From assembly GCA_963921795.1 (NCBI GenBank), contig OY997642.1:33133193-33197192 (forward strand): a stretch of 64,000 nucleotides of DNA, in the 5' to 3' direction. This stretch comes from Nannobrachium achirus (Eukaryota > Chordata > Actinopteri > Myctophiformes > Myctophidae). This document shows, one piece after another, positions 1 through 10,165 of this stretch. The position numbers and the translations under genes are program-made. Position 1 is the stretch's first letter, and each line of letters opens with the position of its first letter. The notes beneath the pieces are model-generated. The model was not told the DNA's origin. It searched no databases and saw only the letters and a list, made by a program, of their open reading frames with translations.

Positions 1-615
1 TGGTTATGGAAACAAGCAAGCAAGTATGTAAAATAGACCTCAGGCTCTTCCTTGCCTTTTCCACTAGTTCCCAAACATTTGAAACTAGTCTTTTTCATTG
101 TTTGATGTTTTTGAACAGTAAATTATGACACACGCACTTGTGTGGACGTAAACACCCATAAAGCACGTGCACTAACACTAACATACACCACCAGGGGTTG
201 TCTGACAACCTATTCCAATAGACCGTTTGTCAGCCTTCTGATTGGTCCCTGAGACTCCCTGACTGGCCAACCAGAAAAAAACATTCACTTTTTGCTATCG
301 GGGGTGGAGTTTGTGCAGTGGAGAATGTTGCTTCAGCCTTTCAAAAACTGTCCGCAGTGCGCGACACGGAGATCGGCCGGTACGGTGATAGCGACGGCAA
401 GCGTCAAGCGATCTCGCTCATCATAACGAATAAGCTTCAACAAACTAGTTCACATGTACCTTATCAATGGTCTAAGAGTCACGATTGGGTACATATAATT
501 TAAATGGGCAGAATTACGAAAAGCCAGCCTATTATGTGAGGAGAAACATTCTCTCTGTCCTCTTCCTAGTACCCAAGATGCAATGCGCTTCTCTTTCTAT
601 CTCTTATCCAGAGGA

Positions 616-1001
616 TTAAACTAATTAAAACATTTATTTTTCGGGGGAAAACTACTGTTTTGCTATGTAATTACTGTACCTTTTTCTTCCCTTTTTATTA
701 ATATCACGTAGATGTGTTTTTTGTGGTACTTTATATAGCTGTAATGAGGCTATGAAGGGAAAAAAAATCGCATCCACTACCACTATAAAAGAATCTGCAA
801 AGAGGATTCTGTCCCACTGGGATTAAACAAATTAAAACATATATTTTAGGGTAAATCCCCTGTTTTGCAATGTAACTACTGTACCTTTGTCTTCCCTTTT
901 TATTAATATCACCTAGGTGTTTTTCCTTTGGTACTTTATATAGCTGTAATGAGGCTATGAAGGGAAAAAAAATCCCATCCACTTCCACTATAAAAACAAT
1001 C
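616..1001. repeat. Tandem duplication, two units of about 180 bp
   Basis: The segment at about 616-793 recurs at about 823-1001. Both copies contain CCCTTTTTATTAATATCAC, then TACTTTATATAGCTGTAATG and AGGCTATGAAGGGAAAAAAA, with scattered substitutions, so the duplication is not recent. No coding potential is seen in either copy. Confidence 0.75.
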
Positions 1002-1424
1002 TGCCCAGGGTTAATGTCCCATCATAGTAACAGGGCAGAATGGGGCGGGATTTGCAAAAGGGTTTATTGGGCTATGGGATCTAGGGTAAACACCTGTGTG
1101 TGATTCAATGTGCCAACTCCAAATAAACAATAGCCCTTTTTTATGGTCATATTGATTAAAGTAAGTAAGATAATGTTACATGTTAGCATGATACTAATTA
1201 AGAATCTCTTCCATTAGGTGTAGCAGAGCCTTTCCAGTGAGCCAACATGCTCAATAATACCAGCACCCTGACCTGACCCTGAATGGAACACAACCTTAAT
1301 TAGTGTCATTGGTAAGGGAAGTAACATTACCCTTCTATTTTAAGCCAATATGAATTGGAGCTTAGAAGGCCGCGGCCGCCGGTCTTATTCGCTCCTTCTG
1401 TGTTACTGAACAAACACTCTATAG

Positions 1425-1956
1425 CATACATGGGCAACTGGCGGCCCGGGAGCCACATGCGGCCCCCACCTTCACTTAATGCGGCCCGCTGGTTAATACT
1501 GGAATACTGATATATTATTGATTTCAACTGTTACAATTCCAAACATGACCTGCTTTAATTCTGTCTATATTAGTAGCTTAATGACTAGTATAGTAGTATT
1601 AAAATGTATTTCTTTTATGTCCAATGTAGGTATTTGTATTTAGGTTCATAAAGTTAACATGAGTATATAACTAAATGTCTTTGAAATTAAATCAAAATGT
1701 TACATTTCAGCATTCCTATTCAAAAACAACAAAAAAGAATTCAGGATTCCAATTCAAAAGAAGCAAAAAATAGCCGATCTACAAGCTGCGATGCGTTTTG
1801 AACTTGTAGATCTGCTATTTTTTGCTTCTTTTGTATGAGATACTAGAATGACAAAGTAGGGCATAGCAATATGCTATGTGGCCCTCTGGAGTGAAGCTGG
1901 AAATATAGTGGCAACTTTGATGATGGTGAGGCCATCATCAAAGTTGCCCACCCCTG
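1425..1956. mobile_element. Non-autonomous hAT-type element, 532 bp
   Basis: The element is bounded by a perfect 8-bp target duplication, CTCTATAG, at 1417-1424 and 1957-1964. The right end reads as CAGGGGTGGGCAACT on the complementary strand and the left end as CATACATGGGCAACT, a typical hAT terminal inverted repeat. Inside are GCGGCCC-rich subterminal sequences, a nested palindrome at 1756-1832 and a small hairpin near 1910-1950. No transposase reading frame is present. Confidence 0.85.
1756..1832. repeat. Palindromic hairpin repeat, full copy
   Basis: The two arms, AAAAGAAGCAAAAAATAGC and its complement, continue into GATCTACAAG and enclose a short loop. This is one member of the AAAATAGC-GATCTACAAG palindrome family found throughout the window. 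In this copy the arm match extends about 10 bp beyond the usual family boundary, so the flanks are also inverted. Confidence 0.8.
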
Positions 1957-3029
1957 CTCTATAGCAACGAATACTATCAGAATATAGAGATATTTAAACC
2001 AAAGAAAATCACTTACCCTACCTTTAAAGATAATAGATTGTAACCTGGCTGACGTACTATGTCTACACCATGATACAGTAGATTGACTACACCCAGATTT
2101 GCACAATATGCACCTAGATAAGTTGGTTGCAACCCACCATTAAACTCGGAGAATAAGAAGCAAATACTGCCAGTAGCACACATAACACTACCTGTAGCCT
2201 AGTGTTACCGTGTCTCATCCTAATGTTTACTTTATTTTAAAGAATATATATGGCAATATTCATCTGTTTTTAAAGTATGTTAAATGATCACACAGGTAAT
2301 GACTGGACTTTGTATACTATATCCATGCATCCCCAGTGTAGCTTAAACCTAAATGTGATTCCAAATATACAGTGTGGTGTGGTCAAGTCTCACATGAGGT
2401 TCCTGTGTTGATTGTAGGCCAAGATGCTGGTGACGTCCCAGTCTCCAGACGTCAGAGACTGAAGTATGTCTATACTGGAGTTGGGCTGCCACAGAACAAC
2501 AGAACATTCAATGCTTTGGACCTCAGATCAGGTTGGTTTAATTGTGCTGCACTGTACAACTGCTGCCTACTTTACCTTTGAAGTAGACATTGAAATGTGG
2601 AAGAACTTCCCTCTGCCACCCTGGGGAATGGCTCTGGTGAAAAAGACCTTAAATCCATCTTGGGAGAACAACGGTGCTTCATTCTAGAGAGGAAAGAAGA
2701 AAGAATGTGTCTGTCTAAACACTTGTGCTCCATTATGCCTCAAATTTACAAAGCCACATTTATGCTTTGTCGTACAATGGTGCCACATCTACAAGCTCCG
2801 GCTACTTTCATTCACAACTAGCACACACGGTCTGGTTCCGTCCAGAACAAGCACACCAACAGTGTTTTCATCTTTTACCTGTCTATGCAGCCAGCTCTCG
2901 CTCTCGTCTTCATGTTTCTGAAAATACAAGGAAGTCTTTGCATTAAAAACTGAATCAAAGCCAGTTTAATTATAAGTGTAATGTTGCAGCAATGTGGGAC
3001 TGATTACAATCAGTTACTTTATCTGCTGC

Positions 3030-3176
3030 TGCGTGGCTTAATGTAATTTAGAAATGAAAGCAGTGTGAAATAATCTAAAGTAACTAGTAACTAAAACTGT
3101 CAAATAATTGTAGTGGAGTAAACAGTACTTAATGTAAGTGCATTCCTTGAGTAAAGGAATAGTTACTTTCCACCTC
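3030..3176. mobile_element. Fragment of the AGTACTT-rich hAT-like repeat
   Basis: The sequence carries AAAGTAACTAGTAACTAAA, TGTAGTGGAGTAAA and ATAGTTACTTTCCACC, words shared with the full elements at 3328-4029 and 7258-8058. It ends only a few bases downstream of the exon 11 donor, so exon 11 is flanked closely on both sides by the same repeat family. Confidence 0.6.
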
Positions 3177-3189
3177 ATGTACATCTCAC

Positions 3190-3316
3190 CTTTGTGCAAA
3201 CCCCAGTGGTGGCCTCACACAAGGTCATGATGGAGTTGTTCTGTGCTCTGTTCAGCCAGTTGACAGCCAGCTTGGTGCTGGAGGCCCATTTTACCATGGT
3301 GATATAATACTCCCTC
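3190..3316 (-). CDS. dpp6: dpp6 exon 11
   Basis: The exon encodes [28 protein letters not shown], residues 315-355 of the assembled protein. This is part of the extracellular beta-propeller of dipeptidyl-peptidase-like protein 6. N339-N340-S341 is a glycosylation sequon at the place where mammalian DPP6 has N-V-S. The donor is AAG|GTGAGA. The acceptor is ambiguous: minus-strand TTTCCAGGAGGG offers CAG (exon edge 3316) and GAG (edge 3313). Both keep the frame. They give RIG-R-EYY or RIG-EYY against RMREYY in mammals. A transposon ends 11 bp upstream of the CAG edge. Confidence 0.92.
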
Positions 3317-3327
3317 CTGGAAACCAG

Positions 3328-4029
3328 CAGTAGTGGAAAAGGTACTTAAGTTAAAGTATCAATACTGCAATGTAGAAATACTCTTGTTACAAGCAAAAGT
3401 TAGGAATTCAAAATGTACTTGAGTAAAAGTACAAAAGTATTGGCAGCAAAATGTACTTAAAGTACCAAAGGTAAAAGTACTCATTATGCAGAATGTCCCA
3501 TTTCAGGTTTTGTACAAACTTCTTTTGAAAATAGCAGATCTACAAGCAATGCGACGCATTGTGAGCGTGTAGATTGGGTGCCATGGCATTGGTCCGAAGG
3601 TTCATTAGTCCGAATTCGTTAAGAATACTATGCCTAACTCTAACCCTAACCCTAACCTTAACCTCAGTAACCCTAACTAAATTCGGACTAATGAACCTTC
3701 TGACTTATGGGCAGTCCCCGTAGATTGTCTATTTTCAAATGGCCAAAATTGATTTACAGTATCACTGAAGTGTTTAATGTATGTTATAATAATAAATAAA
3801 TGTATAATATTTATAATATAAATAACTTTAAAAATCTACAAAGTAACAAGTAACTAAAGTGTTCAAATACATGTAGTGGAGTAAAAGCAATATTTGAATC
3901 CGAGATGTAGTGGAGCAGAAGTAAGAGTATTGGAAATTGGAAAGACTCAAGTAAAGTACAAACACCTCAAAATTGTAGTACTGTAAGTACAGTACTGAAG
4001 TAAATCCACTTAGTTACTTTGCACCACTG
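3328..4029. mobile_element. AGTACTT-rich hAT-like element abutting a splice site
   Basis: The left end is CAGTAGTGGAAAAGGTACTT and the right end ACTTTGCACCACTG, inverted to each other. Flanking 8-mers GAAACCAG (3320-3327) and GTAACAAG (4030-4037) match at 6 of 8 bases, which fits an aged hAT target duplication. The body has the widespread fish repeat words TACTTTTACTCC and AGTTACTAGTTACTT. A palindrome copy (from 3527) and a second small element (3576-3719) are nested inside. It fills nearly all of intron 10. Confidence 0.75.
3576..3719. mobile_element. Small inverted-repeat element with telomere-like core
   Basis: This 144-bp insert splits a palindrome copy and is flanked by GTAGATT at 3569-3575 and 3720-3726, a likely 7-bp target duplication. 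Its arms, GGTTCATTAGTCCGAATT and complement, are perfect over 18 bp. The core reads CTATGCCTAACTCTAACCC followed by further CTAACC units and CTCAGTAACC. A related core with different arms lies at 32763-32946. Confidence 0.65.
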
Positions 4030-4156
4030 GTAACAAGAAGACCCATATCATCACCACCACTGACAAGTTCTGCTGGCCGTATACAGGAAGCGCCGCGGGG
4101 CTACACTGCTCATTAATTCATCCACAGTGTGATACCATTGACACGCTGCCACTCAC

Positions 4157-4254
4157 CCTATTCTGGGGTCATCAGGTTTCTTCATCAGCACGGTGTGCAG
4201 GGGACCGTTCAGACTCACCACTGACAGCTGTACCACAGGGTTCTCCTCCCCGGC
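4157..4254 (-). CDS. dpp6: dpp6 exon 10
   Basis: The exon encodes AGEENPVVQLSV..VSLNGPLHTVL..KPDDPRI, residues 282-313 plus two bases of codon 314, in the propeller domain. It matches DPP6 (SENPSISLHVIGLNGPTH..PPDDPRM) in order and length. The acceptor is a pyrimidine-rich run ending CTGCAG, and the donor is GG|GTGAGT. The frame is only open if exon 9 ends at a GC donor. Joining to the nearby GT instead shifts this exon into a frame with a TGA. Confidence 0.93.
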
Positions 4255-5047
4255 CTGCAGGGGGGCAAAGGGAAACAGATCACAGGTCACATAGCTGATG
4301 TCGGTTCAGGGCGGATCAGAAGTGCCAAGCCTAGCGGTGCGTTTTAACACTTTTGTTGCTATCAATTAAATCTCTTTGAAGGTCCAAGATGCCATGGTCT
4401 CCATAGACTTCCATGTAATTCATAGTGCACGCATGGATCATGCACGCCCATGCCTAGATCATGCACCACGTGTGTGCACGCTGTTCACAGCTTTCAAACA
4501 AAAAAAATCTGCTTGGAAATCTGTTCAGGCATTCATGAGATATCAGCCATTATGTTTTTACATTATGTAAACAAACATGGCTGCCATGTTTGAAAGATGG
4601 GGTTTGTTATGGGGTTAAACATGCAATTTCGCGATCGCGATCATGCCTAATACATTTTTGGAGGTCCAATTTTTTTTTCTTTTTTCTTTTTTCAAAAACG
4701 GCCCAAACTCGGGAAACTCAGGGTTTGCACAGGTAAGGTACCTATATAAACTCGGGAAACTCGGGGTTGGCACCAAAGAGGTTAACAGCGAGCGACGGAT
4801 GGCCGTGTTTTCCGGAAGTGCATTATTTATTAATGGGACCCGACAACTACTGGCAATATCAGGCGATGAGGTGATAGTGGAAAACGTCGCCCAAAAACAT
4901 GAAAATATGTAAACTTTTGGAAGACATCGCCCAGAGTCTATGGCTGTTGCCCGCTGTTAAAACGTAGGATAAGGTATGCTCTGTCTGTCGCACGACGGCA
5001 TTGTTCCCCCAAAAACGTAAGACCTTCAAGGTGGTAGGTTGGCTAAA

Positions 5048-5108
<61 letters not shown>

Positions 5109-5273
5109 AAATAGCAGACCTAGAAGTTTGTAGGTTGGCTATTTCGGCGTGCGACACCGTCATGCAACTAACTATGAATCACGCTTTACACTAAAGGTCT
5201 TCAATGCTAAACAAACTGCGTATAAAAGAGGATGTCGAATTTATTGACAATAAGCTGTTGATTGTGGACCTGC
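4255..5273 (-). other. dpp6: dpp6 intron 9, GC-AG type
   Basis: The 1.0-kb intron begins with GCAGGT at the minus-strand donor CCAAG|GCAGGT and ends CCCCCCTGCAG. It contains a (CTAT)n tract at 5049-5107, a half copy of the palindrome repeat at 5106-5144, and a small palindrome CAAACATGGCTGCCATGTTTG-like at 4571-4591. An open frame at 4643-4912 on the plus strand has no recognisable motif and is judged spurious. Confidence 0.7.
5049..5107. repeat. (CTAT)n microsatellite
   Basis: About 15 uninterrupted TCTA units lie in dpp6 intron 9, directly followed by a half copy of the AAAATAGC palindrome repeat. Confidence 0.95.
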
Positions 5274-5428
5274 CTTGGGGTAGTGATACTCCTGGCCTGT
5301 GGGGTACGGGGAGCCTGTGAAGATTGGAAGCTCCATCTTGGGCACCAGAGTGTCATTGATGGTTGCGTAAGCAAGCCAGAGGCCATCTGGGGACCACCAG
5401 TGGGCTATGTGGGTCTGTAGAATCTCCT
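5274..5428 (-). CDS. dpp6: dpp6 exon 9
   Basis: The exon encodes [46 protein letters not shown], residues 230-281. This is the strongest single match to dipeptidyl-peptidase-like proteins in the window. The [11 protein letters not shown] and YHYPK motifs are shared by DPP6 and DPP10; ATIND is the DPP6 form. N254-D-T is a sequon. The acceptor is a long pyrimidine tract ending TTTTTTTACAG, phase 1. The donor is read as AAG|GCAGGT because that alone keeps exon 10 in frame and gives the conserved YPKAG join. Confidence 0.95.
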
Positions 5429-6421
5429 CTGTAAAAAAAGAAAAAAGAAGATCCAGCAATGTCCTTTATAGAGATTAAAGCAACATGCAAAGTAAAGCAA
5501 GTAAAGTTTTATTAAGCCGAGTCACAATCTGTGATTAACCTTTGCTTTTATGAAATATCCAAGATCATTAGAGTTTCATGGAAGATGCTTCTGGTATTCT
5601 ATTGATAATTTCACCAATTCAAATCCTCAAATCTTAGTGTCTGGTTCCCCAATAGGCCCTCGACTTGGCATCATTTACATAATTTGGCCCCAGGGGGAAA
5701 ATAAGCCTGGCTTGACTATACCATGCACGTGCGACGTGCGTGCGTGCGCATGTGTGTAATTTTCTAAACCACATCGTCCTGTACAAATACAAATGAAGAC
5801 ATCTTTCATGTGACTTAATTTAAACAGACACAAGTTTAGCGGGGAGATATAGCATGCATGCCTGATTTATTGCTGTCTTCACTGCACTGTCACAGTAGAA
5901 ATAGAGAGTTGTTACTCTTATTTAACGTTGACAGTGTGAAATATGTTTCAGCGGGTAGAACATACTCATTCTTCTCTCTGGATCAACATCATGTTGTCAT
6001 TTCTCACACAACACAGAGAAGAGGAGCATGACAAATAATGAACTGTTTGACTAGATATGTGTTCACAACAGCTAATGATTACTATTGTCTTTGCATTAGG
6101 GAAGCATTACTCCACCTGACACATCTGCTTCATTATGGTTTCAGAAGGCTGCGGAAATAAAGGTTTACCGTATTCTATCATGATGCAGTATGATAACCGC
6201 TACACTGTGTAATTGTGTATAAATAGTAGTAATTTTCAAAATGCTTTACAGTAAGAATGAATAAAAGCAACAACTTATTTAATAAAACAGCTGTAATGCT
6301 TACAAATGTATTTAACTCTTTAGGTTTTAGGGTTTGATTGGTTGTCTCAGAGGCGGCTGTAGATCTGATGACTATATGGCATATATTTCACATTATTATC
6401 AATATCATCTGAGGATGCTGC

Positions 6422-6870
6422 CAGGGACCTGCAGAGAATGTTAGAGAGGCAAGGGCTGAAATTTCTAAAGGGGCCTTTTGGTGAAAACATCGGAAATAGC
6501 AGACCTCCAAGCTTACAACGCGTAGCGCTGCAATGCGTTGTTGTGAGCTTGGAGGTCGGCTATTTCCGGTACTTGATACCACACTGAACTAAGCATAATC
6601 AAGTGAATACTGGAGATGTGGCGTAACAGCATGGATTTCTACACAGAGAGGGTAGTTCTTTCAACATAAGATGCTGCATTCAAGTTCAGGAGAGTTTGGA
6701 CAAGGCAATTCTCTTGAATGCTGCCTTCAGGTATGGCATGGGTAGGGGCCATTTGCATTTCTTTCACCATTGTAAAAAACGCATTCATGGTGTGGAGAGG
6801 GCACTTTTTACAGACAGATAAAAGGGCAGGGGCTCAAGCCCCCTTTGAAGTCTATGTGTGCATCTGCCTG
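6422..6870 (+). mobile_element. hAT-type element, TIR CAGGGAC, 449 bp
   Basis: A perfect 8-bp target duplication GATGCTGC flanks it at 6414-6421 and 6871-6878. The ends read CAGGGACCTGCAGAG and, on the complement, CAGGCAGATGCACAC. A shorter copy in opposite orientation lies at 17237-17531 in intron 4 of the same gene. A palindrome copy at 6491-6568 is nested near the left end, at the matching place in both copies. No transposase frame is visible. Confidence 0.85.
6491..6568. repeat. Palindromic hairpin repeat, full copy
   Basis: Arms CGGAAATAGC(A/C)GACCTCCAAGC fold on themselves around a GCGTAGCGC-like loop. It differs from the family consensus by GACCTCCAAG in place of GATCTACAAG in both arms, so the two arms changed together. 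Confidence 0.8.
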
Positions 6871-7257
6871 GATGCTGCCTTTCCATCAAGACTGTATTTG
6901 TTGGTGTTGGGCTTCTCAACTCGTCTAACGGGATGAGAAAAGCTGAGAGAGCCACAGTGGTGTGACTGTGGAATGAACACCTGGTTAAGCTTCCCTTTGT
7001 TTTGAGGGTGTTGGTCTTTTCTTTGGCAATGTAGCTGCAGAGCTCTTAATAACTGATACCCAGCAGGGGGCAGAAGAGATCTGCAGACACCCACATGACT
7101 TGATTGTCTATGCACTTTTACTAGAAACTCCACATCTCCACTTCAGGCCAATCAGGCCAGCCTGTTATTTTGATACATGCCTCAATAACAAGAGTGAAGC
7201 CATTTATGAGTTCATAGTTTCAGTTTTCTGTGTAGCAGTGTTCACAAGGCCTACAGC

Positions 7258-8058
7258 AGCGGTGTAAAGTAACTTAAGTACACTTTCTCAAGTGCTGTAC
7301 TTAAGTACAAGTTGTACTTTACTGGAGTATTTCCAATTCCCAGTAGTTTACTTCTACTCCACTACATCTCGGATCAAATATTGTACTTTTACTCCACTAC
7401 AATTATTTGAAATCTTTAGTTACTAGTTACTTAGTAGATTTTGATTAATATTACAAAACATACATTAAGCACTTCAGCCCTATTTACCGGTACATTTTGG
7501 CCATTTGAAAATAGCAGATCTACAAGCTCACAATGCATTGTGAGCTGGTAGATTTGTGAAATGGGATATTCTGCATAATGAGTAGGCTACTTTCTACTTT
7601 TGGTACTTTTAAGTACATTTTGATGCCAATACCTTTTGTACTTTTACTCAAGTACATTTTGAAGTCTTAGGGTGCCCTCACACCAAAATACCTATGAGAG
7701 TGGAATCCGCGTTCCGCCAATGCATTTCAATGAGAGTGAAGCGGTTTCATGCCAGCAGAGGATTTCTGCAAAAAGCGCTCCCTTCTCATTGAAATGCATT
7801 GGCAGAACGCGGATTCCACTCTCATAGGTGCTTTGGTGTGAGGGCACCCAGACCAAAATACCTATGAGAGTGGAATCCGCGTTCCGCCAATGCATTTCAA
7901 TGAGAGTGAAGCGGTTTCATGCCAGCAGAGGATTTCTGCAAAAACGCTCCCTTATCATTGAAATGCATTGGCGGAACGCGGATTCCACTCTCATAGGTAT
8001 TTTGGTCTGAGCCTCAAACCACTTAATACTCACTTAGTTACTGCTGTCCACCACTGAA
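7258..8058. mobile_element. AGTACTT-rich hAT-like element, 801 bp
   Basis: The ends are CAGCGGTGTAAAGTAACTT and, on the complement, CAGTGGTGGACAGCAGTAAC. The interior shares TACTTTTACTCCACTACAATT and related words with 3328-4029 and 58880-59635. A palindrome copy at 7507-7555 sits after CCATTT, the same place as in 59021-59099. A double hairpin (7670-8008) is inserted in its right part. No clear target duplication remains. Confidence 0.7.
7670..8008. repeat. Two head-to-tail long hairpins
   Basis: The first hairpin (7670-7849) has arms GGGTGCCCTCACACCAAA..CTATGAGAGTGGAATCCGCG and complement. The second (7850-8008) repeats the inner arms and loop almost exactly but starts AGACCAAAATACC and lacks the outer GGGTGCCCTCAC. 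Each has about 70-bp arms around a GAAGCGGTTTCATGCC..TTTCTGCAAAAA loop. The pair looks like a tandem duplication of a foldback element. Confidence 0.85.
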
Positions 8059-8319
8059 CATTGAGTGTGGGCACACAGGTGTTCTGATGGCAAATGATTG
8101 GTTCAGAGGAAGGATCAATAGTTTATCTGTGGGACCCCTTAGTTGAGAGCTGTTCATAGATTCCATATAGTTTCATCGTTTGGCAGCACAATCAGTGTAT
8201 TTTGGATTCATGTCAATTTGTGATTTCAGATATTTAACCACTTGAACCGTCTAATAAACTTGACCTTTCACTTTGTACTTAGTCTGCTCTTTTTCCCCTC
8301 TACACTAAACCCCTTTGCC

Positions 8320-8500
8320 AAAAAATAGCCGATCTACAAGCTCACAACACCTCACGCTGCGAGGCGTTGTGAGCTGAAAGTAAAGCCCTGCTTCATCATA
8401 AAAGGCGGTCGCACAAAAGTAGTGAAAACAGACGATCTACAAGCACACAACGCCTCGCGGTGAGAGGTGTTGTGTGCTTGTAGATCGGCTGTTTTCACTA
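8320..8500. repeat. Two palindromic hairpin repeats close together
   Basis: At 8320-8375 a copy keeps AAAAAATAGCCGATCTACAAG and a CTCACAAC..GTTGTGAG stem but has lost its outer right arm. At 8420-8500 a second copy is a near-perfect 81-bp palindrome, TAGTGAAAACAG..CTGTTTTCACTA, whose outer arms differ from the usual GAAAATAGC by AATAGC to AACAG in both arms. Confidence 0.8.
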
Positions 8501-8617
8501 GTTTAAATCATTTTTAAAATCATAAATACAAAGCCAATGGTTTTGGACATACAAGGTTTCCAACCGACAACAACAATATTCTACTATACTTCTGGGGACA
8601 TTTGGCCACACACATAT

Positions 8618-8824
<207 letters not shown>

Positions 8825-9559
8825 ATAGCTCTCTGTAATTTAGACAGGTGAGGCAGGGGGAAGTAAACAGCAGCTGCCCAGCAGGATTCTGTTCAAACAG
8901 AATGATTTTCTTCCCATATAGATTGCCCACATGTTGAGTTTGCAAATGAAACGCCGCTTTGTCAGAGCTCATCAAACTAACAACAAGAGCGTACACTTAA
9001 TTGCAAGTCATGGTGGAAGAGCAATTTAATATTTATTTATATATAAGACCAATCCAGACAGTGGCTTCTCATTTCCTGTCTCCACACGTCCACTATGAAG
9101 CTAAATTTACAAGATACTTTGTCATACTATAGCCTATACCGACGGTGGCACATTCTGAAAATGGCCCATTTACAATCAAGACACATCGTGAAATGTAGAC
9201 AAATCAATTTGTACATAAAATAATATATACTTTATTTTTGGGAAAATATAAGCAAATCTCTATACTGTTGTTTTCAGCAGTATTTTCCTGTTAGATGATA
9301 CACAAGATTTTTTTACTGTAAAATCCAGTCCTATATTGCGCTGATGAGAGCATGGTCACAGAGTTTGAAATGTTGTTTGATGCCAAGTTTGGTGCTTATT
9401 GGAGCTTAGTGGTGCTCTGGGAATCATATATGGAGATTCCCGATGTCATCAATATTTTGGCAATGCCCATATATGGACGCTCCATATGGCCAAGACAGAA
9501 TTAATTCGCAAATCAAGACTGCTGACTATCATCACCTGGATCTCCATATATGAAGATCA

Positions 9560-10165
9560 GACACTGACCTCATCAAACCCTGGATATCCATACATGGAAC
9601 AGATACTTAGCTCATATGTCCAGATTAAGCATTGTTTTGGTACTGAGCCCTATGTCAAATCCTTTTTAACCAGAAACCAGCGGTCATTGTGTGCTCAGCT
9701 GAGAGCTGGTATCCTACCTCTTGCTATTGAGGTGGGGCGGTTCTCAGCTGTACCAGAAGATAATAGGATATGCTATGTATGTGACCTGAAAGATGTTGAA
9801 AATGAATTTCATTTTATGTTTTATTGTTTACTCTTGATGATTTGAGAGTCCCTTTGTTTGATGTAACGCAAAAATGAAAACCTAAGCTGTTCTGGGAAGA
9901 TGATGGACAGAAGTTAGAATGGTTGTTTATATGAAGTCTTTAAGACGGCACATTTTGTTTCTAGAGCCTGGAGTAGAAGACAGTCTCAGCTTTTCAAATA
10001 GTAGCTTGAGTGTTAAATTTGGTTATTTGTTTGATCATTGTTTGTGTGAATTGTTATGTTGGTGAATTGTTTTTGTTAAATGAAATGTAAAAGTGTCCTG
10101 TAAGTCCATATGGGCTGAGCTTCCTTGGAAGCATGACACTTTAATAAAGAAAAAAAATCAATCAA
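9560..10165 (+). mobile_element. Decayed LINE 3' end (C-terminal fragment and tail)
   Basis: An open stretch to 9845 ends with QRSLCAQLRAGILPLAIEVG and C-Y-V-C..E-F-H-F-M-F-Y-C, a C-x2-C-x9-H-x4-C pattern typical of the region after the reverse transcriptase in several LINE families. A frameshift near 9832 moves the next conserved piece, DDLRVPLFD, to another frame; further on come FVSRAWSRRQSQLF and then AATAAAG and an ATCA-type tail at about 10140-10165. The catalytic polymerase part is absent. CCATATATGG-type inverted flanks lie on both sides (about 9412-9500 and 10167-10250). Confidence 0.7.

Larger units (their letters stand above)
1..3189 (-). other. dpp6: dpp6 intron 11 (partial)
   Basis: This is sequence downstream of the exon 11 donor (GTGAGA at 3189-3184, minus strand). 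I searched it for the next expected dpp6 exon, a segment with a QNEEP-like motif, and found none, so that exon is inferred to lie beyond position 1. It holds a tandem duplication (616-1001), a hAT element (1425-1956) with a nested palindrome, and a fragment of a common fish repeat at 3030-3176. The stretches 1-610, 1010-1420 and 1970-3020 show no feature I recognise; short open frames at 2372-2946 have no codon or motif signal. Confidence 0.6.

Noticed and set aside
2372..2946. Overlapping plus-strand frames as a small gene or as the missing dpp6 exon 12
   Set aside because: They are on the wrong strand for dpp6, with no motif, no consistent frame and no splice pattern.
3640..3680. True telomeric array or chromosome fusion point
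   Set aside because: There are only a few CTAACC units, inside a small bounded element; a second such core lies at 32850, so a repeat family explains it better.
4643..4912. 89-codon plus-strand frame in intron 9
   Set aside because: It begins in a low-complexity T-rich run and shows no recognisable domain.
5271..5276. GT donor CAG|GTCCAC for exon 9
   Set aside because: It breaks the reading frame into exon 10 and gives a TGA; the GC donor four bases earlier preserves the conserved junction.
9399..9845. A 148-codon frame as a host gene
   Set aside because: Its C-terminal half is LINE sequence with a frameshift, and the 5' half lies in CCATATATGG repeat sequence.
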